Source: Nitrospinaceae bacterium (GTDB lineage: Bacteria; Nitrospinota; Nitrospinia; Nitrospinales; VA-1). Taken from it: a stretch of 35,966 nucleotides of DNA. Below the pieces are notes generated by a model that was not told the DNA's origin, ran no database searches, and saw only the letters and a list, made by a program, of their open reading frames with translations. Shown in pieces: positions 1 to 7,362 of this stretch. The stretch lies in the NCBI GenBank assembly GCA_029261515.1, contig JAJDBE010000125.1, forward strand, positions 1 through 35,966, given 5' to 3'. A program made the translations under genes and the position numbers. Positions within the stretch are counted from its first letter, which is position 1. The number at the start of each line of letters is the position of its first letter.

Positions 1-40
1 GTTGGCCCCTTTTTTTCTTCTATCGCCAAAGGATCCGATC

Positions 41-886
41 ATGCAACGCTCCATTCCGGCTCTCGCTCTCATCTTTTTTCTTTGCGCCTGCACCTCTGGT
101 GAGGTCAAGGTTGATTCAGCCCAATCAGAGACGCATTACAAACTCGGCATGGAATTTGCTCAAATGGCACTCTATAAAAATGCTCTTGAGGAATTCGATC
201 TGGCCCTCAAACACAATCCCGGCAACCTCAAAGCCCATCAGAAAAAAGGCCTGGTGCATTTTGGACTCAAACAATACGATCACGCCGAGGAGGAGTTTAA
301 AACCGTTTTAACCCAGGATCCCGAAAATGTGCAGGTCCACATCAACCTGGGAATGGTTTATTACTCTAAGGGGGGAAAAAATCAGGCACACAAGAAATGG
401 CAACAAGCCATCAATCTAAAAGAAGGGGACAACGATTCAAAAGCGCTCAATAATATTGGCAATATTTTCAAAGAAAAAGAAGATTTCTCAAAAGCCATCG
501 CGTATTACCAACAGGCGCTTCTTCAGGAGCCCGGTAACTCCACCTATCTGAACAACCTGGGGGACAGCTACCGGCGCCAAGGAAATCCTGCCCAAGCCGA
601 GGAAGTCTTCAAAAAATCCCTCGCGGTGAATGCCAATGGAATGCTCACGCATTTCAATCTTGGCATGCTCTACCAGGAACAAAAAAGGTTTGATGAGGCA
701 ATGCAATCCTTTCAGAATTCACTCAAGGTGAACCCCTACTACGCCGAAGCCTACTACCAGATCGCCCGGATTTATTTCGACAATAAAAACAGGGAATCCG
801 CACGCCAATCGATTGAGTTGGCCTTAAAAGCCGATCCAGCAAACCCAAAATACAAAGACTTTTTCTCCAAACTGGAATCTTCCTGA
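41..886 (+). CDS. TPR-repeat lipoprotein
   Basis: A 281-residue protein built almost entirely of tetratricopeptide repeats. I chose the ATG at 41, not the upstream TTG at 2, because it places a classic lipoprotein signal at the N-terminus: a basic MQRS start, a hydrophobic stretch ALALIFFL and a lipobox-like LCAC ending at Cys18. About seven TPR units follow, each ending in a loop of the type ALKHNP, LTQDP, LLQEP, LKVNP or LKADP, and the protein stops right after the last unit. TPR solenoids are protein-protein interaction scaffolds. An acylated TPR protein in a Gram-negative cell would sit on a membrane face of the periplasm and organise partners, as PilF-type pilotins do. No partner gene is adjacent, so the role is open. 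The gene starts at the window edge, so operon context upstream is unknown. Confidence 0.85.
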   Translation: MQRSIPALALIFFLCACTSGEVKVDSAQSETHYKLGMEFAQMALYKNALEEFDLALKHNPGNLKAHQKKGLVHFGLKQYDHAEEEFKTVLTQDPENVQVHINLGMVYYSKGGKNQAHKKWQQAINLKEGDNDSKALNNIGNIFKEKEDFSKAIAYYQQALLQEPGNSTYLNNLGDSYRRQGNPAQAEEVFKKSLAVNANGMLTHFNLGMLYQEQKRFDEAMQSFQNSLKVNPYYAEAYYQIARIYFDNKNRESARQSIELALKADPANPKYKDFFSKLESS

Positions 887-1124
887 CAATGATTTTTTTA
901 ACATAGCCAACTCAGCGAGAAACATTCCCACCGCTGAATTGTTTGCGAAGTCCATCAACTCCTGATAGCTTGCCTGCAATTCCTCTCCTCTGCAATCCAC
1001 TGCCTCTAAGGTTCAAGGACGTCCCAAAAAATTGCTTTTGATAATGAACCGTCCTTTATGAGATAAGAATAAGCGCATTGCCCGAAAGAAATCACCCAAA
1101 TCCCGCAAGGAGCTATTGGCAACA
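887..1124. other. Intergenic spacer with no recognised gene
   Basis: There are 238 bases between two plus-strand genes. The only structure I see is a short inverted repeat TCAGCG (912-917) / CGCTGA (932-937), without the T-run expected of an intrinsic terminator. The downstream gene has an AAGGAG ribosome-binding site at 1107-1112. No promoter stands out. Confidence 0.4.
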
Positions 1125-1625
1125 ATGAACGAAGAAGCAGAACGGAAACAAGCACAACAAGCCTCGGCTCCCGAACTCAAAAAGTTATCCAAAGATGAAA
1201 TCAAGGAGATCCTGAAAAACCACTTACAATGGGTGAATTCCAGCGAGAAGGAAGGGCAGGCGGCCAATTTCCAAAAAGCACACTTAAAAGGGGAAGTGTT
1301 CATGGGCGCGAACCTCAAGGGGACAAACTTTCAGGAAGCTCACCTCTACGGGGCTTATCTTAAAAAAACCGATCTTGAACTTGCGAATCTGGAAGGAGCC
1401 AACTTACGCGGCGCCAACCTTCGATGGGCCAACCTGAAAAATGCAAACTTGAAAGGCGCCAATCTGGTCCGGGCGGACCTGCACGCCGCCAATCTGGAAG
1501 GAACCAATCTGCAAGGAGCAAATTTAAAAATGGCGGAAGGCCTCACTCGGCAACAAATCGCTTTAGCGAAAGTCGATGCAAGCACTGTCCTGCCGGAGTA
1601 TCTTAAAAAATCAGAAGAGACTTGA
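1125..1625 (+). CDS. Pentapeptide-repeat protein
   Basis: A 166-residue cytoplasmic-looking protein with no signal peptide. Residues 1-55 are charged and probably helical. From about residue 60 to 150 there is an uninterrupted run of pentapeptide repeats of the A(D/N)LXX type (GANLKG, LELANLEGANLRG, LVRADLHAANLEG), which fold into a right-handed quadrilateral beta-helix. Family members range from DNA-mimic gyrase protectors (Qnr, MfpA) to proteins of unknown function. The hydrophilic N-terminal extension and short C-terminal tail (LTRQQIALAKV) are commonest in the uncharacterised ones. The start is ambiguous: AAGGAG at 1107-1112 is 12 bases from this ATG and only 3 from a TTG at 1116, so I prefer the ATG. 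It is convergent with hpnH across an 11-base gap. No function beyond the fold is claimed. Confidence 0.85.
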   Translation: MNEEAERKQAQQASAPELKKLSKDEIKEILKNHLQWVNSSEKEGQAANFQKAHLKGEVFMGANLKGTNFQEAHLYGAYLKKTDLELANLEGANLRGANLRWANLKNANLKGANLVRADLHAANLEGTNLQGANLKMAEGLTRQQIALAKVDASTVLPEYLKKSEET

Positions 1626-1636
1626 GGGAAGTAACG

Positions 1637-2644
1637 CTATTGCAAAACCCCTTTGGCCGACGCGATCATATTGCTAAAACTCGAGGTCGCGTCCTGCACC
1701 GCAGTCGCCTCATAACCACAGTGGGCCGTGCAGTCGGCGCATTTGCGATTATTCCGGTGGCCGTAGTTTTCCCATTCGGTGGTTTCCATAAGTTCCGCAA
1801 AAGTTTCGGCGTACCCTTCATCGAGAAGATAGCAGGGTTTCTGCCAGCCGAGAACCGAATAGTTGGGATTGCCCCAGGGAGTGCAGTTGTAGTCGCGTTT
1901 GCCCTGTAAAAACTCAAGGTAAAACGGGGAATGGTTGATGTCCCAGCGGCCATTTTCATTTTTTTCCAGCAATTCATTGAAAAACTCAAATGTCCGTTTT
2001 CTGCCGAAGAAATGCTCCTGATCCGGCGCATCCGGATACTGAAACGCCGACGCCAGCGTGATTCCGTCGACGCCAAGCGGTTTTAGAAAATCGAGAAACT
2101 CCTCGGCTTTTTCTACCGACATGTCGTTAAAAAACGTGGTGGCGCTGGACACGCGGTAACCCATGGCCTTGGCTTTTCGGACCGCATCGGTGGCGATTTT
2201 AAACGTGCCCTTTTGGGCAACAACCCGATCGTGGTCTTCTTCCATTCCATCCAGGTGGATGGAAAGCGTGAGCAGAGGCGATACCGGCAGCTTGCCGAGG
2301 AAATCATCCAACAGCAGGGCATTGGTGCACAAATAAACATAACGCCCCTGAGCCAGAAGGCCTTCGACGATTTCCTGAATCTGCGGATGCATCAAAGGTT
2401 CGCCGCCGGCAATGGAGACCACCGGCGCACCGCATTCATCAGCCGCGTTAAAACACTGTTCCGGCGTCAGGTTCTTCTTTAAAATTTCATTCGGTTTCTG
2501 GATTTTGCCACAGCCGACGCATTCGAGATTGCAGCGAAACAATGGTTCCAGCATCAAAACCAAAGGAAATCGCTTGCGCCTTTTCATTTTTTGCTGAAAT
2601 ATGTAAAAACCGATTTTTACAGCCTGGCTGATAGGTATCGCCAT
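1637..2644 (-). CDS. hpnH: HpnH, adenosyl-hopene transferase (radical SAM)
   Basis: A 335-residue radical SAM enzyme. The cluster-binding CX3CX2C motif is at Cys38, Cys42 and Cys45 (CNLECVGC), preceded by the family's LVLMLEPLFR lead-in. SAM-binding features follow (SIAGGEPL, near residue 97), then a barrel with YLCTNALLL and LSIHLDGMEEDHD. The C-terminus carries more cysteines (CADCTAHCGYEA, near 300-312), as in the HpnH family. HpnH adds the 5'-deoxyadenosyl group to a C30 hopene such as diploptene, the first step toward bacteriohopanepolyols. The length matches the family. A Shine-Dalgarno-like GGAGAA lies upstream of the ATG. No other hopanoid gene (shc, hpnG, hpnC-F) is in the window, so this is an isolated member. 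The deoxyadenosyl assignment rests on recognising the family; the sequence directly shows only the radical SAM fold. Confidence 0.9.
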   Translation of the reverse strand: MAIPISQAVKIGFYIFQQKMKRRKRFPLVLMLEPLFRCNLECVGCGKIQKPNEILKKNLTPEQCFNAADECGAPVVSIAGGEPLMHPQIQEIVEGLLAQGRYVYLCTNALLLDDFLGKLPVSPLLTLSIHLDGMEEDHDRVVAQKGTFKIATDAVRKAKAMGYRVSSATTFFNDMSVEKAEEFLDFLKPLGVDGITLASAFQYPDAPDQEHFFGRKRTFEFFNELLEKNENGRWDINHSPFYLEFLQGKRDYNCTPWGNPNYSVLGWQKPCYLLDEGYAETFAELMETTEWENYGHRNNRKCADCTAHCGYEATAVQDATSSFSNMIASAKGVLQ

Positions 2645-2775
2645 TGGAATCGTTTCTCCGGGTTATCTGAATACCGATCGTATCGAGAGTTGGATGCGCC
2701 CTTGTGCAAATAGATTCATAATGAGAAATGAAGCCTTTAAAGGCGGCAACCACTTGATAGGATTTGACAAAAGGT

Positions 2776-2803
2776 ATTATATTTTAGTTTTGAATGGGAG
2801 CAA
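2776..2803 (-). promoter_or_regulatory. Candidate sigma70-type promoter for hpnH
   Basis: On the minus strand TTGCTC (2803-2798) is followed after 16 bases by a perfect TATAAT (2781-2776), pointing at hpnH about 130 bases away. The -10 is perfect and the -35 is only moderate. This is a sequence match only. Confidence 0.45.
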
Positions 2804-2901
2804 GCGATTTATCGCCCACCCGTTAGGCCTTTTGCGAGGAGCAACCGTTTCGGCGGATTTATTTAGCGCAAAAACCCGCAACCCGGACTTGGGAAAAGAT
2901 T

Positions 2902-3099
2902 TTGAAAAAATACGCCTTTCTTTTTATCCTGATCGCACTTGGCCTATTGGTGGACGGCGCGCTTTCCTACGATATTTTTGATCTCAGAATCAGTTCTCCT
3001 GCCGGCTGGGTTGGCGTCCTGCTGGTCCTGACGATTTTCATCACCATCTTCTGGGCGGAGTCCGCCAAAAAACACGAAAAGAAAAACACCCCAAGGTAG
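2902..3099 (+). CDS. Small two-helix membrane protein
   Basis: A 65-residue hypothetical protein starting at TTG 2902, preceded by a purine-rich GGGAAAAG. It reads as two hydrophobic segments: YAFLFILIALGLLVDGAL near residues 4-21, and VGVLLVLTIFITIFWA near 37-52. They are separated by a short polar loop, and the tail is strongly basic (KKHEKKNTPR), which suggests it faces the cytoplasm. It is divergent from hpnH and convergent with trhP, which ends 15 bases downstream. I do not recognise a family. The non-ATG start and small size make it less certain, but the clean amphipathic layout supports a real gene. Confidence 0.55.
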   Translation: MKKYAFLFILIALGLLVDGALSYDIFDLRISSPAGWVGVLLVLTIFITIFWAESAKKHEKKNTPR

Positions 3100-3114
3100 G
3101 AATTCTTCCGGGGA

Positions 3115-4416
3115 TCAAGCGGAAACAGATTCGGTCGCCGGTTGCTTCACCAGGCTCAAAAGCGCATGCGGCTCCACCGGTCCTGCCGATGCGATCCAGG
3201 CCGAGCCATTGCCGCCATGCGCCACCGAAATGGCGGTTCCGCTCTTATCCTCCATCGCGGTGATGCGAAAGCGGTATTGATTCTGCGGAGAAATATATTC
3301 GACCTCGTCACCCACTTCCATGCGGTTCTTAATCTCCACCTGCATCATTCCATCCTGACGGGCGTCGAGCACCTGCCCGCCAAACACCTGCGGCAAATCA
3401 CCTGCCTGCGGCGAATCGAACCGCTCGGTATCGTGATTGGCATTGGAGATAAGAAAGGCCGAAGTAAAACCGCGATTGGCGGTTTTATTTATTTCTTCTA
3501 ACAGCGACGGGTCAAACGACCGTTGGTCCGCCAAATCGTCGATGGCCTTGCGGTACGTTTTCGCCACCAGAGAAAGATAATAAATGGATTTGGACCGGCC
3601 TTCGATTTTAAACGACATGACCCCTGCGGCTTTCAGTTCCTTGAGAAACTCGATGGCGCGCAAATCCTTTGAGTTCATGATGTAGGTGCCGTGCTCGTCT
3701 TCATCGATGGGCATCATTTCTCCTGGCCGGTTGGCTTCCTCGATGAAATACTCGCCTTTAATCTGCGAGCCGCAGGAAGAGCTTGGCTCGGGGGTTTCTC
3801 CCGCCTCGTGCACATTGTATTCCCATCGGCAGCTGTTGGTGCAGGTCCCCTGATTGGCGTCCCGGTGATTGAAATAATTGGACAACAGGCATCTGCCCGA
3901 ATAGGCGATGCAGATCGAGCCGTGCACAAAGGCTTCCAACTCCATTCCCGGTACTTTTTCGTGAATCTCGAAAATCTCCTCTAAAGACAGCTCGCGTGAA
4001 AGAATGGTGCGTTGAACGCCGAGGTCGTGCCAGAACTGAACCGAAGGCCAGTTCATGGTGTTGGTCTGTACAGACAGATGCACGGGAATCCCTGGGAATT
4101 CTTTTAAAACAAACTGAATGAGACCGGGATCGGACATGATAAAGGCGTCCGGTTGGGCTTCCGCGTAATACGCCAGCGATTTCTTGAACGACTCTACTTT
4201 GCGGTTCTGCGGCAAAATATTAGCAGTGATGTAGATTTTCTTGCCCAGTTTGTGCGTGGTATCAATTGCTTCCTTTAGAGAAGCGTCGCGGAACCCATTT
4301 TCCCGCGCCCGAAGGGAAAATTTGGGAATCCCCGCATACACCGCATCCGCCCCGTAAGCAAACGCGTAGCGCATTTTTTCCGGACTGCCTGCCGGAGCCA
4401 GTAGTTCAGGAACCAT
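3115..4416 (-). CDS. trhP: TrhP-type U32 peptidase-family protein (tRNA U34 hydroxylation)
   Basis: A 433-residue member of the peptidase U32 family. The N-terminal TIM-barrel signature is clear: PELLAPAGSPEKM, then FAYGADAVYAGIPKFSLR. The hallmark HGSICIAYSGRCLLSNYF leads to a cysteine set (NQGTCTNSCRW, with the HGSICIAYSGRC cysteines) of the kind that binds an iron-sulfur cluster. The C-terminal part has MNSKDLRAIEFL and FKIEGRSKSIYY. TrhP (YegQ) works in prephenate-dependent formation of 5-hydroxyuridine at tRNA position 34. Despite the family name, peptidase activity is not supported for this subgroup. I start at ATG 4416 because GAGGG lies just upstream and the conserved PELLAPAG block follows at once; upstream in-frame ATGs at 4434 and 4452 would add a non-conserved leader. 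Other U32 paralogues (RlhA, UbiU/V) differ in length and partners, and no ubi gene is nearby. Confidence 0.83.
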   Translation of the reverse strand: MVPELLAPAGSPEKMRYAFAYGADAVYAGIPKFSLRARENGFRDASLKEAIDTTHKLGKKIYITANILPQNRKVESFKKSLAYYAEAQPDAFIMSDPGLIQFVLKEFPGIPVHLSVQTNTMNWPSVQFWHDLGVQRTILSRELSLEEIFEIHEKVPGMELEAFVHGSICIAYSGRCLLSNYFNHRDANQGTCTNSCRWEYNVHEAGETPEPSSSCGSQIKGEYFIEEANRPGEMMPIDEDEHGTYIMNSKDLRAIEFLKELKAAGVMSFKIEGRSKSIYYLSLVAKTYRKAIDDLADQRSFDPSLLEEINKTANRGFTSAFLISNANHDTERFDSPQAGDLPQVFGGQVLDARQDGMMQVEIKNRMEVGDEVEYISPQNQYRFRITAMEDKSGTAISVAHGGNGSAWIASAGPVEPHALLSLVKQPATESVSA

Positions 4417-4592
4417 GAAACCCTCTTTCACCATAATGAAATGGAAATACAAACCGTAGATTGAATAGGGTCCCCATTACACCACAAAACCCGGTCTCTG
4501 CAAAACAAATCCAGGGTTGCAAGTGGCCTAAGCGCTCGATCTTCTCTTGTGCTGGGACTGGAACTTCGGCAAGCAACAGCGGCGATACAAAC

Positions 4593-4973
4593 TTAAGGGG
4601 TGGAAATTGACGGGTCTTTGGCTTCCAGGGCTTCGACCAGACTGAGGGTCGCCCGCAAGCGTTTGGCAAGAACTTTGAGGATCGGCATGAGCGCCTGGGG
4701 ATTCTGTTCCGCCAGCGAATCAAACGCTTCCTGGGTGAGAACGGTTATGGTGCAGTCTTCCAGAGCCACGACGTTGCAGGAACGGGGAAGTCCGTCGATC
4801 AGCCCCATTTCCCCGAAAATATCGTTCTCCTTGAGGGTGCCGACGGCTTTTCGCTCTCCGTCGGGATTCGATTTTGAAACCTCGACCGAACCCGATTCGA
4901 TGATATAGGCGCAGTCACTCGCCATCCCTTCGTGGATGATTTCATCGCCTTCTTTAAAAAACAGTGTTTTCAT
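4593..4973 (-). CDS. Stand-alone cyclic-nucleotide-binding (cNMP) domain protein
   Basis: A 126-residue protein that is almost exactly one CRP-type beta-barrel. It opens with LFFKEGDEIIHEG and continues with AYIIESGSVEVSK, then the phosphate-binding-cassette region NDIFGEMGLIDGLPRSCNVVALEDCTI, where FGEMGLIDG and PRS are the typical ligand-contact residues. A C-terminal helix follows (QALMPILKVLAKRLRATL). There is no HTH after the domain, so it is not a CRP-like transcription factor in itself. Such free domains act as sensors or adaptors for separate partners. It is on the same strand as trhP, with about 175 bases between them. The presence of the GE and PRS residues suggests ligand binding is possible, but the nucleotide is unknown. 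Confidence 0.8.
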   Translation of the reverse strand: MKTLFFKEGDEIIHEGMASDCAYIIESGSVEVSKSNPDGERKAVGTLKENDIFGEMGLIDGLPRSCNVVALEDCTITVLTQEAFDSLAEQNPQALMPILKVLAKRLRATLSLVEALEAKDPSISTP

Positions 4974-5167
4974 AGATGAGAATTCATAGAAAGAGCCGTC
5001 TTCGGCAAAATAAGGGCGGCAGGATTATTTTTAGTATTCATCCTCAATAATACTTTACAGCGTTTATCCTTGAAAATCAATAGGTTAAAGGAGTCTCCGG
5101 TTTTTCAAAGGTTTTGCCTGGAAGGAAGAACAGGTCGTGTGCGTGGCCGAATCTGCAGGCGCAAAAC

Positions 5168-5854
5168 TCACCCCCCCTCACAATCCGGGGAAACGGCAAA
5201 CCCCTGTGCCTTTGCCTCAAGCTTGCTGGAAAAAACCGCAAACCCCTTTCCCTGCCGGGGATAATTCCGGCAAGCCGGCCAGAGATAAATTTTACTTTCC
5301 AGGTTTCCGATCAGGCCGTAACTGAAAATCCGATCGTAATCCACTTCAGAAGGGTTTTCAGGTGGGTCTTCCAATGTGTTGTCGCGCCGGAACTGCCAGG
5401 GAGGAATCGGGGCAGGCTCTACCCAGAATCCGATATTCTTCCTCCAGGCCTGGTATTCCAGCTCCCGCAAGCGTTCGTGCGAAGGATAATGCACTCGGTA
5501 ATGCCACGCCAGCCCGTGCCGCACCAGCTCATCGTTCAAAACCTGCCCACCCGGCAGGCGGACAATGCCGATCAACCGCCGGTATTTGTCTACAGTTTCG
5601 TATTCCACCGTCACCTGTTTTGCAAAAACCAGGTCATACGTAAACTGCCGGGCCTGTCTGCCGATGGTTTGCGGCATTTCCGGTGCATCGATCTCCCGCA
5701 AACGGACTTTAAAAAATTGCGCCCCGGTGGTTTGAATGGTCAGCATATCGCCATCCAGCACCTCCACCACGGTTCCCTGCAATGACACCGCAAAAATATT
5801 ACCGGGAGACAACATCAAGCAGATGAAAACGAAGATTGTTTTTAGTACGTGCAT
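5168..5854 (-). CDS. Secreted staphylococcal-nuclease-like (SNase/TNase) protein
   Basis: A 228-residue exported protein. Residues 1-22 form a signal peptide (MHVLKTIFVFICLMLSPGNIFA, cleavage after Ala). The SNase domain spans about 25-140: QGTVVEVLDGDMLTI, then VRLREIDAPEMPQ with the catalytic Arg and the metal-binding Asp and Glu, and LVRHGLAWHYRVHY carrying the second conserved Arg. The C-terminal segment NLESKIYLWPACRNY resembles the short SKxYxxPxCxxY motif often fused to bacterial SNase domains. The product would be a periplasmic or extracellular phosphodiesterase acting on DNA or RNA. It lies 39 bases downstream of an HTH-HATPase regulator on the same strand and is probably co-transcribed with it. 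The low-complexity C-terminal tail after about residue 205 is unassigned. Confidence 0.85.
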   Translation of the reverse strand: MHVLKTIFVFICLMLSPGNIFAVSLQGTVVEVLDGDMLTIQTTGAQFFKVRLREIDAPEMPQTIGRQARQFTYDLVFAKQVTVEYETVDKYRRLIGIVRLPGGQVLNDELVRHGLAWHYRVHYPSHERLRELEYQAWRKNIGFWVEPAPIPPWQFRRDNTLEDPPENPSEVDYDRIFSYGLIGNLESKIYLWPACRNYPRQGKGFAVFSSKLEAKAQGFAVSPDCEGG

Positions 5855-5893
5855 GCTATCGCGCCCACTTCAAGCACTTGCAGAATAAAAGAA

Positions 5894-6958
5894 TCACACC
5901 GGGGAGACCGCTCCGGTCAAAGGCCCGAAAGAATCCGGCAGGCTTTTTTCAATCATGAAGCGGACGTTTTCGTTGGCGTTGACCGAATCCACTTCGATTT
6001 CCGGGTGACTCGATTTAAACACCCGGAACACTTCGTCCACAAACGCCTGTCCTACCGTGGCAACATGTTTAAAATCCAGCACCACCCGGCGGAATTTTTC
6101 CACTCCCAAAAGCACCCGTTTGGCCTGTGACCGGGAAACATAATGCTCCTCTTCCAATTTGCTGAGCTGAACGCGAATTTCAGTTGTGTCCAATAGCGGG
6201 AGTTCCGATTCCGTCCGGCTGAAAAAATTGACCACATCGCCAAGCGTCCGTTTCGTATCGAAGCGGATAGCCATCGAAACTTTGGTTCCCTTGGACTTGT
6301 CCCTTTTCCTGCGCTCTAAAAACCAGTCGTCCTGAAGATTGTCCTTGCAATAAAACAGACCTTCGGAAAATAGACCGAAGACATCAAAGACGCGCGAGGT
6401 GAAAAAAAGACCTTCGCCGGAATGCCGCTCAGGGTCGGTGGTGAATTTTCCCTTTGATAAATGCAGCACCCCCTCACGTTCATCGGCAAGATCGAGCGCG
6501 TTTTGTATTTTGCGGAAAATTCCAATGCCGTCGTCGATGATATTGAGCTCCAGAGAATCTTTTTTCCAGACGGTCTTCACCACCACGCCCTTGCCTTCCG
6601 AATGCGTGAGCGCGTTGTTGAAAATCTCCGCGAATCCGTAAGCGCAGATTTCAAGGACCGGATCCGGCAAACCGGAAAACTCGTCCTGTAGATATTCCTG
6701 CCAAACGGCGTCTTCTTTCAGCCCCGGTTGAATTTCGAAAATGAGGGTTTTATCGAGAGAGTTTTTGAGGAAATAGGTGGCGCCGCGCGTGGTGCCGGTG
6801 CGGATGATTTTCTTGTCTTTCAGCAGCCGGTCGAGATGCCGGTGCACCGTCATGCGGGTGACCGCAAATGCCTCCGAAGTGATCGCCACGATGTCCTTGG
6901 GATGCCTGGGGATATTCTCTAAAAGGTAGGATCGTATTTCCTGAGCCCGGCTGGCCAC
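5894..6958 (-). CDS. HTH - HATPase (anti-sigma-like kinase) - STAS-like fusion regulator
   Basis: A 354-residue three-part protein. I start at GTG 6958: AGGAGA (6971-6966) sits 7 bases upstream, and an in-frame TTG at 6988 falls inside the predicted -10 box. Residues 1-60 form a winged-HTH-like domain (TRMTVHRHLDRLLKDKKIIRTG). Residues about 75-240 form a GHKL ATPase of the anti-sigma/HisKA type: N-box EIFNNALTHS (111-120), DDGIGI (142-147), and the HSGEGLFFTSRVFD lid (from 179). Residues about 255-345 look like the STAS-like DUF4325 domain (RVLLGVEKFRRVVLDFKHVATVGQAFVDEVFRVF). Partner-switching systems normally keep the kinase and the STAS antagonist on separate proteins, with DNA binding elsewhere; here all three are fused. 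It probably regulates its own operon with the downstream SNase gene. The domain reading is confident; the signal and target are unknown. Confidence 0.8.
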   Translation of the reverse strand: MASRAQEIRSYLLENIPRHPKDIVAITSEAFAVTRMTVHRHLDRLLKDKKIIRTGTTRGATYFLKNSLDKTLIFEIQPGLKEDAVWQEYLQDEFSGLPDPVLEICAYGFAEIFNNALTHSEGKGVVVKTVWKKDSLELNIIDDGIGIFRKIQNALDLADEREGVLHLSKGKFTTDPERHSGEGLFFTSRVFDVFGLFSEGLFYCKDNLQDDWFLERRKRDKSKGTKVSMAIRFDTKRTLGDVVNFFSRTESELPLLDTTEIRVQLSKLEEEHYVSRSQAKRVLLGVEKFRRVVLDFKHVATVGQAFVDEVFRVFKSSHPEIEVDSVNANENVRFMIEKSLPDSFGPLTGAVSPV

Positions 6959-6987
6959 GATATGGTCTCCTGCAATTTTGGCAACCA

Positions 6988-7017
6988 ATTATAACTCATA
7001 ATAAAGTATTTTATCAC
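6988..7017 (-). promoter_or_regulatory. Candidate promoter for the HTH-HATPase-SNase operon
   Basis: Minus-strand GTGATA (7017-7012), an 18-base spacer, and a perfect TATAAT (6993-6988). The start of transcription would fall near 6980, just ahead of the AGGAGA ribosome-binding site, giving a very short leader. This geometry is part of why GTG 6958 is taken as the start codon. Confidence 0.5.
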
Positions 7018-7099
7018 TATTTTTTGGGCCCATAACGACTGCGATCCGGGGTGAGCCCTCAGCCTTCACAACACCTAATGTATTACACGAAGTAAAAAA

Positions 7100-7126
7100 A
7101 TAACTACTTATAATATAGATAGTTAT
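7100..7126. promoter_or_regulatory. Inverted repeat ATAACTA-N13-TAGTTAT, candidate operator
   Basis: Perfect 7-bp arms (7100-7106 and 7120-7126) with a 13-base AT-rich spacer, between two divergent promoters. Dyad spacing of this sort fits a dimeric DNA-binding protein. The neighbouring HTH-HATPase protein is the obvious candidate, but that is inference. Confidence 0.35.
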
Positions 7127-7267
7127 ACTGAACATAATAAAAAGAGGGTTTTCCAGTCAGGCAAAATTTTCCCAAATTCCTCCACCACCCTCCCACCATC
7201 ACTCCGCAGTAGGTTTTGTTGGCAAAATCAGATAAATAAAAAAATACCCATAAACTTAAAAAAACTA

Positions 7268-7296
7268 TTGACGTTAAAATTATATGTAATTATACT
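7268..7296 (+). promoter_or_regulatory. Strong sigma70-type promoter of the His-rich protein gene
   Basis: TTGACG (7268-7273), exactly 17 bases, then TATACT (7291-7296). Each hexamer differs from consensus at one position. Transcription would start near 7303, about 60 bases before the ATG. This is the best promoter match I found in the window. Confidence 0.7.
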
Positions 7297-7362
7297 TATA
7301 AAATCCGGTGCAGGCCCCGCTGGATGAGATGAGTGGAGGTATCATAAATTTGGAGGTGCGGC

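Larger units (their letters stand above)
6959..7362. other. AT-rich divergent intergenic region
   Basis: About 400 bases between the divergent HTH-HATPase gene and the His-rich protein gene. It is much richer in A+T than its surroundings. It holds a minus-strand promoter (6988-7017), a 7-bp inverted repeat (7100-7126), a strong plus-strand promoter (7268-7296), and a 5' leader of about 60 bases. I see no open frame with coding character. Confidence 0.6.
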
